A stretch of DNA of 64,000 nucleotides from Chloroflexota bacterium (GTDB lineage Bacteria > Chloroflexota > Anaerolineae > Anaerolineales > Villigracilaceae). Below, piece by piece: positions 45,629-54,403 of the stretch. How positions within the stretch are numbered: the stretch's first letter is position 1; every line of letters begins with the position of its first letter. The notes under the pieces were generated by a model, which was given only the letters and a program-made list of their open reading frames with translations, made no database searches and was not told the DNA's origin. The position numbers and the translations under genes are program-made. The stretch spans positions 1 through 64,000 of the forward strand of contig JACRLC010000106.1 in NCBI GenBank assembly GCA_016235425.1, given 5' to 3'.

Positions 45629-45735
45629 GGAAATCTCCTCTTGGATGGTTATGTCTATTATAGCGTGAAGGTGATTTTTGACCCATGACTCATCGGAAAA
45701 TTCTGGCTACACTGAGATAGGCAAAAGGAGCAGTC

Positions 45736-46629
45736 ATGAAACTTTCCGGCCTTCACATCCTGTTGACCTATCAATGCACGTACGAATGTGACCATTGCTT
45801 TGTGTGGGGGAGCCCGTGGCAGAGCGGCGTGTTGTCGCTCTTGCAGATCGAGGATATTCTCAAGCAGGCGAAGGACGCGGGTGTTCGCTCGATTTACTTT
45901 GAGGGCGGGGAACCGTTTCTTTATTATGCCCTGCTCGTCAAAGGCGTTCGCATTGCCGCGGATATGGGTTTTGAAGTCGGGATCGTTTCCAACGCCTATT
46001 GGGCAACCACGGTGGAGGATGCAGCCGAATGGCTTCGTCCTTTTGCTGGCCGGCTCGTGGATTTGACAGTGAGTAGTGACGTCTTTCATTGCGGCGAGTG
46101 CCTCGGCGAGAAGGCGCAAAACGCCATCGTCGCGGCCAAGTGGCTGGGGATTCCAACCGGCATGATCAGCATTGCCGAAGTCGAATCCGCAAACGCGCCG
46201 CAGTCGCACGGTCAGATAGAGGATCGGGGGGCGGTGATGTTCCGGGGACGCGCGGCCAGCTTACTCGTCCAGGAGGCGAAGCGGGTGGATTTTCGTCAGT
46301 TTACCGAATGCCCACACGAGGATCTGCGCGAGCCAGGGCGAGTCCATCTCGATCCGCTTGGGAATCTGCACATCTGTCAGGGGCTTGTGATCGGGAATCT
46401 GTTCGAGAAACCGTTGAAGAAAATTTGCGAAGAATACGATGCGGACGCGCATCCGATTTGCGGACTATTGCTCAACGGCGGCCCCGCCGCGCTTGTTGAC
46501 GAATACAATCTTCCGCACGCTTCATCCTACGCCGATGCCTGCCACCTGTGCTACGAAGCGCGGACTACGCTGAGAGAGCGCTTCCCCGAAATTCTCAAAC
46601 CGGATCAAATGTATGGAATTGGGCTATGA
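45736..46629 (+). CDS. Radical SAM protein with C-terminal Cys-rich domain
   Basis: A 297-residue radical SAM enzyme. The CX3CX2C iron-sulfur motif (Cys14, 18 and 21 in CTYECDHCF) and the SAM-contacting FEGGEP (about 56) are clear. Further cysteines (ECPHED, HICQGL, PICGLL, ACHLCYEA) suggest an auxiliary cluster as in SPASM-like maturases. Enzymes of this layout often modify peptides or cofactors; no precursor peptide is visible next to it. AAAGGAG lies 6 bases before the ATG. Its stop overlaps the next gene (ATGA), so the two products probably work together. Confidence 0.85.
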   Translation: MKLSGLHILLTYQCTYECDHCFVWGSPWQSGVLSLLQIEDILKQAKDAGVRSIYFEGGEPFLYYALLVKGVRIAADMGFEVGIVSNAYWATTVEDAAEWLRPFAGRLVDLTVSSDVFHCGECLGEKAQNAIVAAKWLGIPTGMISIAEVESANAPQSHGQIEDRGAVMFRGRAASLLVQEAKRVDFRQFTECPHEDLREPGRVHLDPLGNLHICQGLVIGNLFEKPLKKICEEYDADAHPICGLLLNGGPAALVDEYNLPHASSYADACHLCYEARTTLRERFPEILKPDQMYGIGL

Positions 46630-47045
46630 ACGGAAATGATTTTATGTCCGCCGTACTGCGCTCGCCGTTTCACGGGATGTTGAGCAATGGCATGATGCTG
46701 ATCACGTTTACAGGAAGAAAGACAGGGAAAAAATATACGACGCCGGTTGGCTATTTTCGCGAGGGGGATACTCTCTGGGTGCTGACAAGCCGTGAGCGAA
46801 AGTGGTGGCGGAATCTCAGAGGCGGGGCGGAGGTAGACTTGCTTCTAAAGCGGATGCCTGTGAAAGGTTTGGCCGAAACCGAGTTGAATGAAAAAGCGGT
46901 GGAGACGCTCATGCACGAATATCTGCGCCATGTTCCGCAGGCCGCGAAGCCGATGGGCATTCGCATGGAAAATGGGAAAGCGAACGCCGATGATATTGTG
47001 CGCGTTGCGAAGGATAGGTTGTTTATCAGGATATGCGTTTTGTAG
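46626..47045 (+). CDS. Deazaflavin-dependent nitroreductase (DDN)-family protein
   Basis: A 139-residue split-barrel protein. LITFTGRKTGKKYTTPVGYF is the cofactor-phosphate region typical of the F420H2-dependent DDN family; LWVLTSRERKWWRNL follows as usual. The family uses F420H2 or F420-like deazaflavin to reduce diverse substrates. It overlaps the radical SAM gene. The last residues RICVL are encoded at the start of a 21-base direct repeat (47031-47051), so the C-terminus may have been changed by a neighbouring insertion. Confidence 0.75.
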   Translation: MNGNDFMSAVLRSPFHGMLSNGMMLITFTGRKTGKKYTTPVGYFREGDTLWVLTSRERKWWRNLRGGAEVDLLLKRMPVKGLAETELNEKAVETLMHEYLRHVPQAAKPMGIRMENGKANADDIVRVAKDRLFIRICVL

Positions 47046-47159
47046 AGAATAGACTTTATCGGTAATTGGGAAAAACGTCCCGAAGGTTGCCGTCAGATAT
47101 CCAAATTACTCGAAATAAACCTTCGGGACGGTGCTCGTATATGTGTTTTGTAGAGAATA
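47031..47159. repeat. Palindromic element flanked by 21-base direct repeats
   Basis: ATATGCGTTTTGTAGAGAATA (47031-47051) recurs at 47139-47159 with one C/T change. Between them lies a palindrome with CGTCCCGAAGGTT (47076-47088) and AACCTTCGGGACG (47118-47130), like the one at 54231. Confidence 0.75.
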
Positions 47160-47165
47160 AATGCA

Positions 47166-47197
47166 GACCCTGAAGGTTTCCAATACCCTTCAGGGTC
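47166..47197. terminator. Terminator hairpin between convergent genes
   Basis: GACCCTGAAGG pairs with CCTTCAGGGTC around a 10-base loop, with TTTT shortly after. It closes the DDN gene and, on the minus strand, the zinc-ribbon gene. Confidence 0.6.
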
Positions 47198-47204
47198 CTG
47201 GCTT

Positions 47205-47747
47205 TTAAAAGGCCGCCCACAAGCTGGCAAAAACGCCGATAAGAATTGGAATGATGGTGATGAGAATTACGATCATGACAAAGGCCGCGATGCCGCATCC
47301 GAGCCACATGGACCAGCGCGTAATGGACTTGGCCGTGTCGGCATAGGCATTGACAATCGGCGCGGCCTGCACGGAGGTGTAACCCGATCCCGGCGTGAAC
47401 TCATAGGTTTGCGCGCCCGCCAGTGACTCGACCACACGTTTTGCATCGTATTCGCTTTGCCCGGACATCGCCGCGTATTTTTTCTCGGCTTCTTCTTTTC
47501 TCCCGCTTTGAGCAAGCTGCACAATTTCCGTCCACTGCGCGCCGGCCCCCATCATTGCGCCCAGATTGAGTCCGCTGAACAATGATCCCTGCTGTTGAGT
47601 CTGGCCGGGTGCAGGGGTGCGTAAACTTTCGGGGATGATGACTGCATTTCCACAATACGGACATTTCATGGAGCCTTCACCGGCGGGTGGATCCATTGGG
47701 CCGCCGCAAGCCGGGCATTTCAACAGGCGCATCGTAACGTTTGACAT
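47205..47747 (-). CDS. Zinc-ribbon membrane protein
   Basis: A 180-residue protein of unknown function. CPACGG (11-16) and CPYCGN (29-34) form an N-terminal zinc ribbon. A Gln/Gly-rich linker leads to a short helical part (WTEIVQLAQSGRKEEAEKKY), and a single strongly hydrophobic helix (about 147-178) is at the C-terminus. It is probably membrane-anchored with the ribbon in the cytoplasm. GGAGGAG lies upstream of the ATG. Confidence 0.75.
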   Translation of the reverse strand: MSNVTMRLLKCPACGGPMDPPAGEGSMKCPYCGNAVIIPESLRTPAPGQTQQQGSLFSGLNLGAMMGAGAQWTEIVQLAQSGRKEEAEKKYAAMSGQSEYDAKRVVESLAGAQTYEFTPGSGYTSVQAAPIVNAYADTAKSITRWSMWLGCGIAAFVMIVILITIIPILIGVFASLWAAF

Positions 47748-47863
47748 GGTCTCCTCCGGTTGGCGATAATGGCTGGATTATAAGCGCATCGTTGCCGGAT
47801 GGAAGTCCCCGTTTGGAAATTCACAAAACGGTATAATCAAAAAAATTTGACGAGGAGAGACCC

Positions 47864-49828
47864 ATGAGAGAGCCGCTTTGGATTCCATCGGAAGATCGTA
47901 AGCAGAGAGCCAACCTTTCCCGTTTTATTGACTTTGTCAATCGCACGCACGGCCTTAAGATCGAGACGTACGCCCAATTGTACGAATGGTCTGTCACCGA
48001 GATCGCCGATTTCTGGGCGGTGATGTGGGAGTATGCTGGGCTGATGGCCTCACACCCGTATGAAACTGTAGCCGATGACTTGACCAAATTCCCCGGCGTG
48101 AAATGGTTCCCCGGCGCGCGGCTGAATTTCGCGGAAAATTTACTGCGTTATCGAGACGACCAGCCTGCATTTATATTCAGGGGTGAGACACAAAAGTCCG
48201 CACAAATGACCTATGCCCAACTTTACGATACGGTGGCGCGGCTGGCAAAGTCATTGCGCGCGCAGGGCGTGACGGCGGGCGGCCATGTGGTGGGCTATAT
48301 GCCCAACCTGATGGAAACCGCGATCGCGATGCTGGCCGCGGCAAGCATCGGGGCGGCGTGGTCCTCCTGTGCCACAGATATCGGTCCATCCGCCGCGCTG
48401 GAACGCCTGGGACAAGTAAAGCCGAAGGTTCTGTTTACTGCGGATGGATATTTCTATAAAGGCAAATCGTTTGATACCTTGCCCAATGCCGCGGAAGTGG
48501 CGCAAGGGATTTCATCGCTGGAAAAGGTTGTGGTTGTCTCCTACACACGCGAACGCCCCGAACTTCAGAACATACCCAACGCAGTTCACTGGGACGATTT
48601 TCTTGCAAAAGAAAGTGGACTCGAAATCCAATTCGAGCAACTACCCTTCGATCATCCGCTTTACATCATGTTCTCGTCCGGCACGACAGGCAAGCCCAAG
48701 TGCATGGTGCAGGGCGCGGGCGGCGTGCTCATCAATCATCTCAAGGAGTTATTGCTTCACACCGACTTGAAACGCGAAGACAGGATCATGTACATCACCT
48801 CGTGCAGTTGGATGATGTGGAACTGGCTGATCAGCTCGCTGGCGGTCGGCGCGGCCATTGTTTTGTATGACGGCAATCCCAATTACCCCGATCCCGGCGC
48901 GATGTGGAAATTGATCGAGGAAGAGAAGATCACGATCTTCGGGTGCAGCGCCAGTTATCTGCTCTTCCTCAAAAAAGAAGGCATCTCGCCGCGCACGCAT
49001 TTTGACCTCGCGTCCCTGCGCGAAATTTCGCAGACCGGTTCGCCCCTTTCCGCCGAGGGATTCGAGTACGTGTACCGCGAGATCAAACCCGACCTGCATT
49101 TCAATTCCATCTCCGGCGGCACAGACATCAACGGCTGTTTCGCCGCGGGAAACCCGACTCTCCCGGTCTACGCGGGTGAATTGCAAAGCCCCGCGCTGGG
49201 GATGAAAATCAAGGCCTACGACGAAAAAGGCGCGTCTGTTCTGGACCTTCAAGCTGAACTCGTTTGTGAGTCTCCGTCTCCCTCCATGCCTCTCCACTTT
49301 TGGGACGATCCTGACGGCTCGAAATACAGGAACGCTTACTTTGATGTTTATCCAAACGTCTGGCGGCATGGCGATTACGTGTTATTTCACAGCGATACCG
49401 GGGGCGTCACATTCTATGGCCGCTCGGATGCGGTGCTAAAACCCTCCGGCGTTCGCATCGGCACAGCGGAAATCTATACCCAGTTGGAAAAACTGGAAGA
49501 GATCGCAGACAGTCTCGCCGTGGGACAAAACTGGCAGGATGATCAGCGCGTCGTTCTCTTCGTCAAATTAGCGGCAGGTTTTAGTCTAACAGAGGAGCTG
49601 AAAGACAAAATCCGCAAGACGTTACGGGAAAACGCATCTCCGCGTCACGTGCCGGCAATCATCCTTGAGACGCCCGATATACCTTACACATTGAATATGA
49701 AAAAAGTGGAGAGCGCGGTGACCAACATTCTGAATGGCCGCCCGGTCTTGAACAATGATGCGTTGATCAACCCTCAGTCACTGGCTTATTATCGGCAGGT
49801 CGCAGAGAAGTTGGCGTCTCACCAGTAA
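47864..49828 (+). CDS. aacS: Acetoacetyl-CoA synthetase
   Basis: A 654-residue ANL-superfamily ligase converting acetoacetate, CoA and ATP to acetoacetyl-CoA. The N-terminal ACS cap includes WAVMWEYAGL. The P-loop-like FSSGTTGKPKCMVQG is near residue 270, and SGGTDINGCFA with the adenine-contact region follows. HGDYV and GRSDAVLKPSGVRIGTAEIY form the hinge. The C-terminal Lys lies in TLNMKKVESAV. The W-rich SCSWMMWNWL and SGGTDI segments favour acetoacetate over acetate. GAGGAG lies upstream of the ATG and TATAAT at 47832. It may support ketone-body or polyhydroxyalkanoate metabolism. Confidence 0.92.
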   Translation: MREPLWIPSEDRKQRANLSRFIDFVNRTHGLKIETYAQLYEWSVTEIADFWAVMWEYAGLMASHPYETVADDLTKFPGVKWFPGARLNFAENLLRYRDDQPAFIFRGETQKSAQMTYAQLYDTVARLAKSLRAQGVTAGGHVVGYMPNLMETAIAMLAAASIGAAWSSCATDIGPSAALERLGQVKPKVLFTADGYFYKGKSFDTLPNAAEVAQGISSLEKVVVVSYTRERPELQNIPNAVHWDDFLAKESGLEIQFEQLPFDHPLYIMFSSGTTGKPKCMVQGAGGVLINHLKELLLHTDLKREDRIMYITSCSWMMWNWLISSLAVGAAIVLYDGNPNYPDPGAMWKLIEEEKITIFGCSASYLLFLKKEGISPRTHFDLASLREISQTGSPLSAEGFEYVYREIKPDLHFNSISGGTDINGCFAAGNPTLPVYAGELQSPALGMKIKAYDEKGASVLDLQAELVCESPSPSMPLHFWDDPDGSKYRNAYFDVYPNVWRHGDYVLFHSDTGGVTFYGRSDAVLKPSGVRIGTAEIYTQLEKLEEIADSLAVGQNWQDDQRVVLFVKLAAGFSLTEELKDKIRKTLRENASPRHVPAIILETPDIPYTLNMKKVESAVTNILNGRPVLNNDALINPQSLAYYRQVAEKLASHQ

Positions 49829-49831
49829 AGT

Positions 49832-49867
49832 TTTTGGGCTCTCCCGTTTTTACGGGAAAACCCAAAA
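49832..49867 (+). terminator. Hairpin after acetoacetyl-CoA synthetase
   Basis: TTTTGGG (49832-49838) pairs with CCCAAAA (49861-49867), enclosing CCCGT/ACGGG. It lies 4 bases after the stop codon. No long T run follows. Confidence 0.5.
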
Positions 49868-49871
49868 TCTC

Positions 49872-50136
49872 AGCCGCGAATTTCGCTAATTCACGCGGAT
49901 TTTTAAATCAAATTCGCGAAAATCCGCGTAATCCGCGGCAAAGGCCTTGTCGTTCGGCGCTCCATCCTGTCAGAACGGGAGAACCAGTTTTTGTTTTTGT
50001 GCGGGAAAATTTGCCACAGCGACACAGAGATAAAAAAACTCCGTGACTCTGTGTCTGATATGAAAATAGCGTTTGTGGAGTCCAACGTCTCCTGACGTTG
50101 GCGTGCGCCATCCAAAGTCTGGAGACTTTGGACTCC
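49872..50136. repeat. Three different palindrome families side by side
   Basis: GCCGCGAATTTCGC...GCGTAATCCGCGGC (49872-49938), CACAGCGACACAGAG...CTCTGTGTC (about 50012-50056) and GGAGTCCAACGTC...ACTTTGGACTCC (50077-50136). The rest of the 500-base gap to 50328 shows no gene; TATAAT at 50282 may serve the next gene. Confidence 0.75.
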
Positions 50137-50328
50137 ATTTTTGTCCTTCGGGGTGAAACCCTTTCATGAATACTCTGTGGCCGGAAATCCGGATTTGGTT
50201 TGTTTGGGTTGGAGGCTAAGCCCATTCTCGACCTAAGCTGTGGGGGAAATTAGAAAAACAAAACAGGGATTTGCCCTGCATTATAATAGCGGGCGTCCTG
50301 CGAAAGCTTCGTGGGAGAAGGAGATTGA

Positions 50329-52080
50329 ATGAAGACTGCACGAAATGTGATTTTTGCGATGGCCATGGTGTTGATCGTGGCACTCGCATCTTGCGCGGCC
50401 CCAACTCCTGTGCCAACCGAGCCGCCAGCCCAGACGCCCCCACCGGTAACGGAAGCGCCGACGGTTGAGCCGACGCCCACACTCGTTCCTGTGGCGCTGG
50501 CCGGTCCGCAACTGGGCGAGAAAATGGCCTGGATCGATGGAAGCATGTTGATATACGTTCCCCCGGCTGAGTTCGTGATGGGGAACGGTGGTTTCGATGC
50601 GCCTGAACATAGCGTAACGCTTGCAGGCTTTTGGATTTACCAGACGGAAGTGACCAATCGCATGTACGCGCAATGTGTGGCGGTTGGATCGTGTGAGCCG
50701 CCCGCGCAGGAATTGGGCGGACCGGTGTACAGCAATCCTGAATATGCAAACCATCCGGTGGTCGGTGTGACGTGGGATCAATCGCAAGCCTATTGTTCGT
50801 GGGCGCAAGGCCGCCTGCCCACCGAAGCGGAATGGGAGAAGTCTGCGCGTGGCCCGGACGCGAACCTTTATCCGTGGGGCAATGACGAGCCTGCCTGCGA
50901 CTTTCTGAATTTTGCATACTGCCTTGGTCATACCAGCGAAGTGGATGCGTATCCAGATTCGGACAGTCCTTATGGATTGTTCGACATGGCGGGGAATGTC
51001 TTTGAATGGGTGGGCGACTGGTACAGCGAGGCGTATTACAACGAGGCCCCGCTTGACAACCCAACCGGCCCTGACTCCGGTCAGTTTCGCGTTGTGCGCG
51101 GCAGTTCGTTCGAGACCGATCCTGACCAGGCACAATCGGCTCTCCGGCATTTTCTTGCGCCCTCCCAGCACAGGCGCGATACAGGCTTTCGATGCGTAGT
51201 GCCGCAACCTCAACCGCTTGCCCCGTACTGCCAGGTATCTGCTTATGTGCCAAATGCGGTTACGGCAGTCGGTGAATGCCAGCTTCCATTTGCCGAAGTG
51301 CGCGGCCAGTATTGCGCCGCGGGAAATGGTTTTGCCACCATTGATATTCCCGATGGCGCGATCTATCAGGTCAATACAAAAGGCTTCGAATGTTCGGAAG
51401 CCGTGATCGACGGTAAGCGCCGCCTCACCTGCAACGGGCCGCGTGATTCAACCGGAGAGGTGACGGTTTGTAATCCATCCTGCAGCAACTCGCCGGATGT
51501 CACCGGCGCGGCTCCCGTTTGCGATCCCGGTTACACACTTGACCCGGGCACTAACGCCTGCAATTACACTCCAATCGTCGGGCAGGTGAATGTCAGCGGC
51601 TGTCCTGCCGGATATGTTTTATTGGACAGGGGCGGCCAGTTGTCCTGCGTGGTCGGGACCGGGGCGAATGGTCAATGCCCAACCGGTCTCTATTTCGACA
51701 GCCTGGTCAATGCCTGTGTGCCTCCAAACGGCCAATCTGAAATCCCCTATGGCATTGACAATGCCGGCCTCGCCGCGCAAACCTATCAGGGATGCGCCGC
51801 GGGATACTCCTACAATTCGACGTTCCAATGCTGTCAGGCGCAGACGGGTGGAACGTACCCTGGTTGCGCCCCCGGCTCCACGTTCAATTCGGACCTCGGG
51901 GCTTGCTCGCCGGGTGAGATAACACTCAGCGGCCCGGGCTGTGTGGACGTTTCACTGGACATCTTGAAGTGCAGTGAGCCGAGAGACATCTGCTCCAAGA
52001 TCACAGCCGAAGCAACCTGTATCCGCATGGCTTACGCGTGCGCATGGGACGATAAAGCCAACGTCTGTCATCTAAAATAG
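50329..52080 (+). CDS. Lipoprotein with FGE-sulfatase-like domain and Cys-rich repeats
   Basis: A 583-residue exported lipoprotein. The lipobox cysteine is residue 22 in ALASC, followed by a Pro/Thr-rich linker. A SUMF1/FGE-like domain (about 65-300) shows MVYVPPAEF-like MLIYVPPAEFVMGN, YCSWAQGRLPTEAEWEK, YPWGND, GNVFEWVGDW, RVVRGSSF and DTGFRCV. The catalytic cysteines of true formylglycine-generating enzymes are not visible after RGSSF, so a binding role is more likely. The C-terminal part has five short repeats of the form CxxGYx(8-10)C and ends with a further Cys cluster. AAGGAG precedes the ATG. The short lipoprotein at 53637 shares the Cys-rich style. Confidence 0.85.
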   Translation: MKTARNVIFAMAMVLIVALASCAAPTPVPTEPPAQTPPPVTEAPTVEPTPTLVPVALAGPQLGEKMAWIDGSMLIYVPPAEFVMGNGGFDAPEHSVTLAGFWIYQTEVTNRMYAQCVAVGSCEPPAQELGGPVYSNPEYANHPVVGVTWDQSQAYCSWAQGRLPTEAEWEKSARGPDANLYPWGNDEPACDFLNFAYCLGHTSEVDAYPDSDSPYGLFDMAGNVFEWVGDWYSEAYYNEAPLDNPTGPDSGQFRVVRGSSFETDPDQAQSALRHFLAPSQHRRDTGFRCVVPQPQPLAPYCQVSAYVPNAVTAVGECQLPFAEVRGQYCAAGNGFATIDIPDGAIYQVNTKGFECSEAVIDGKRRLTCNGPRDSTGEVTVCNPSCSNSPDVTGAAPVCDPGYTLDPGTNACNYTPIVGQVNVSGCPAGYVLLDRGGQLSCVVGTGANGQCPTGLYFDSLVNACVPPNGQSEIPYGIDNAGLAAQTYQGCAAGYSYNSTFQCCQAQTGGTYPGCAPGSTFNSDLGACSPGEITLSGPGCVDVSLDILKCSEPRDICSKITAEATCIRMAYACAWDDKANVCHLK

Positions 52081-52140
52081 GCTATGAAACGATTTACTCT
52101 TCTTTACCCTCATTTGTAGCCGTCAATAAAAACATGTGTG

Positions 52141-52175
52141 AAATTTGATCCCCGCAGAATACGGGGATCAAATTT
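52141..52175. terminator. Bidirectional terminator between convergent genes
   Basis: AAATTTGATCCCCG (52141-52154) pairs perfectly with CGGGGATCAAATTT (52162-52175). It ends the FGE-like lipoprotein gene and, on the minus strand, the amidase gene, whose stop touches the hairpin. Confidence 0.8.
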
Positions 52176-53539
52176 TATAGGTTCAAATTCGGTTTTTTCG
52201 TGTGCCATTCCGTGGCTTGTTCGTAGGCAAAGCCGGCGCGCAATACGCCTGACTCATTCCATGCCCGCGAAACGATCTGCAAGCCGATGGGCAGGCCATT
52301 GCTCGTGAAACCGCAGGGCAACGTCAGCGCGGGCAGGCCGGTGAGGTTGAACGGCGCTGTGAAGCGCGTCAACAAACGGGCGCGCTCGATGGCGTTCTCA
52401 CCCTCAAGCAGGGGGGCAGGGATTGGCGTAGTGGGCAGCAGCAGGATGTCATAGCGTTCGAACAACGCTTCGCATTCCCGCCGCACCTCGGCCTGTGTGC
52501 GCCTCGTGAGGGAATACTCGGTGGAGGTGTAGGCCGCGCCCATTTCCAGCCGCTGACGGACATCCTCGCCAAACCAATCGGGATGTTCCTTCAAGCGATC
52601 ACGATGATATGCGGCCCCATCTGCGGTGGTCATGATTCCATTTGCGAGTGCGGCCTGACGCAGCCACGAGACTTCCACCTCTTTTACTTTTGCCCCGAGG
52701 CTTTCAAAGACTTTCGCGGCCTCACGAAGCGCAGACAGTACTTCGGCATCCGACCCGTCGATGTATTCGCCCACGCCGAGCGCGATGGTACGCCCGTCCA
52801 TGCCATCCTTGAGGTGGCTGGAAAAATCACCGGGCAATGTTTTGACGCTGGCCGGGTCGAGTGGATCGTAACCGGCCATTACCTGCAACATCAACGCCGC
52901 GTCTTCCACCGTCTTTGTTATCGGCCCGGCGTGATCGAGATTCCATGAAAGCGGGATGATGCCGCGCAGGCTTACGCGGCCATAGGTTGGTTTCAGGCCG
53001 ACCACACCGCACAACGAAGCCGGGATGCGGATCGAGCCGCCCGTGTCTGTTCCAACGGCGGCCAGGCACATATCCGCGGCTGCTGCGGCCGCGCTTCCGC
53101 CCGAAGATCCGCCGGTGATGCGTGCAAGGTCCCAGGGGTTTTTGCACGCGCCGTAATGTGGGTTGTTATTTGTCACGCCGAGGGCAATCTCGTGAGTGTT
53201 GGTCTTGCCGAGGATTATCGCACCGCTCTCTTTGAATTTTTGGACGACATACGCATCCTGTTCGGGGATGTAATCCGCGAAGAATTTCGAGCCCGCCGTG
53301 GTGCGGATCCCTTTTGTTTCGTATAAGTCCTTGATGGCAATCGGCATCGAAAGGAGCGGATTCCTGCCGATTGACGGGTTTTTACCGGGTTTCGGCTTCA
53401 ACACGGTAATAAAGGCATTTATTACAGGGTTGAAACACTCGATTTGACGGAAGCAGGCGTCGGCGAGGTCGGAGGCGCTGATCTCGTTTTGGCGAAGTTG
53501 TTCGCGGGCGTTGGTTAATGTCAATTTTGAAAGGCTCAT
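52175..53539 (-). CDS. Amidase (amidase signature family)
   Basis: A 454-residue serine amidase. The Ser-cisSer-Lys triad is present: Lys in AIKDLYETKG near residue 70, cis-Ser in GGSSGGSAAAAAA near 145 and the nucleophile in GTDTGGSIRIPAS near 170. The family includes the GatA glutaminase subunit and free-standing amidases. No gatB or gatC is adjacent, so a stand-alone role in hydrolysing small amides is more likely, though GatA cannot be excluded. TATAAT lies 10 bases before the ATG and no strong Shine-Dalgarno is seen. Confidence 0.88.
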   Translation of the reverse strand: MSLSKLTLTNAREQLRQNEISASDLADACFRQIECFNPVINAFITVLKPKPGKNPSIGRNPLLSMPIAIKDLYETKGIRTTAGSKFFADYIPEQDAYVVQKFKESGAIILGKTNTHEIALGVTNNNPHYGACKNPWDLARITGGSSGGSAAAAAADMCLAAVGTDTGGSIRIPASLCGVVGLKPTYGRVSLRGIIPLSWNLDHAGPITKTVEDAALMLQVMAGYDPLDPASVKTLPGDFSSHLKDGMDGRTIALGVGEYIDGSDAEVLSALREAAKVFESLGAKVKEVEVSWLRQAALANGIMTTADGAAYHRDRLKEHPDWFGEDVRQRLEMGAAYTSTEYSLTRRTQAEVRRECEALFERYDILLLPTTPIPAPLLEGENAIERARLLTRFTAPFNLTGLPALTLPCGFTSNGLPIGLQIVSRAWNESGVLRAGFAYEQATEWHTKKPNLNL

Positions 53540-53636
53540 GTAAGGTCAAATTATAGCCGAATAGGACATTCCTCCCATAGCCGTTCCGTACTGGTACTGT
53601 AAAATGACCAGGCAACAAAATTCATAAGGAGAGAGA

Positions 53637-54221
53637 ATGAAAAAGACTACTTATATCCTTTTGGCGTTGGCCGTGTTTATGGCCGTGTTCGTTTCGGCCT
53701 GTGGGGGGGCGCAGGCACCGACGGCGGCCCCCACGCCAACTCAGCCCCCGCCTCCCCCGCCCGTGGAAGTTCCCACCCAGCAGATCGTTCCCGCTGAACC
53801 GCCTACCACACAGGCATTCGCTCCCGCCTGTCAAACTACTGCCTCCAGTTGCGCCGCCCCTGCTCTTCAGGATACCGAGGCGCTTAATACATATTGTGTG
53901 GAGAAGATCCCCTATCAGAATATTATGGTGGATGAAGGCGTTACGTTTGAATCGCTCAACCCCGATACTTTGACCTGCGCGGATAATGGGACGAAGGTGG
54001 ATGGCAAACATGTGATCGAATGTCATGGCAAGGAGTTGTGGACGTCCGAACTCAAGTTGACCAACTCCGCCTGCGGCGGAACCGCCCTCGTGACTGGAAC
54101 TACCCAATGCCAGGAAGGCTTCGGCTATGACGCGGCCCAGGGCTGTTGTGCTCCGGTAACCACAGACACCGGCGGCTCAGTGACGATCAAAGTGAATATG
54201 GGTGCCTGCCCCTCGAATTAA
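53637..54221 (+). CDS. Small Cys-rich lipoprotein
   Basis: A 194-residue lipoprotein. The lipobox cysteine is residue 22 in FVSAC, followed by about 40 residues rich in Pro, Thr and Ala as a surface spacer. The folded part has about ten cysteines, including CQTTASSC, CADNG, VIECHG and CQEGFGYDAAQGCC. The last resembles the CxxGYxxxxxxCC repeats of the larger lipoprotein 1.6 kb upstream, so the two are probably related. The function is unknown. AAGGAGAG lies upstream of the ATG. Confidence 0.8.
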   Translation: MKKTTYILLALAVFMAVFVSACGGAQAPTAAPTPTQPPPPPPVEVPTQQIVPAEPPTTQAFAPACQTTASSCAAPALQDTEALNTYCVEKIPYQNIMVDEGVTFESLNPDTLTCADNGTKVDGKHVIECHGKELWTSELKLTNSACGGTALVTGTTQCQEGFGYDAAQGCCAPVTTDTGGSVTIKVNMGACPSN

Positions 54222-54230
54222 TAACTGATG

Positions 54231-54302
54231 TTACGCACCGTCCCGAAGGTTTGAATGCCTCAACAGGGTCTTTCAAGGAAACCTTCGGGACGTTCTGCGT
54301 AA
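54231..54302. repeat. Palindromic element, CGTCCCGAAGGTTT family
   Basis: The outer arms are TTACGCA (54231-54237) and TGCGTAA (54296-54302). The inner arms are CGTCCCGAAGGTTT and AAACCTTCGGGACG. It is related to the element at 47076-47130. Confidence 0.75.
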
Positions 54303-54333
54303 GGTGAGTAATAAACTTTAGTCGTTTTAGAGT

Positions 54334-54373
54334 CATCAGCCCTCATCCGCATGGATGAGGGCTGATGCTTTTT
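54334..54373. terminator. Strong bidirectional terminator
   Basis: A perfect 15-bp stem CATCAGCCCTCATCC/GGATGAGGGCTGATG with loop GCAT, followed by CTTTTTG. It separates the small lipoprotein gene and the convergent fhs gene. Confidence 0.85.
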
Positions 54374-54403
54374 GTCTAATGGCTTTCCAGTAAAACGGCA
54401 GGG

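Noticed and set aside
50520-51210. Active formylglycine-generating enzyme
   Set aside because: The domain matches, but the segment after RGSSF lacks the catalytic cysteines, so only the fold is claimed.
52175-53539. GatA subunit of the tRNA amidotransferase
   Set aside because: The signature fits, but no gatB or gatC is adjacent and the family includes many stand-alone amidases; left as amidase.
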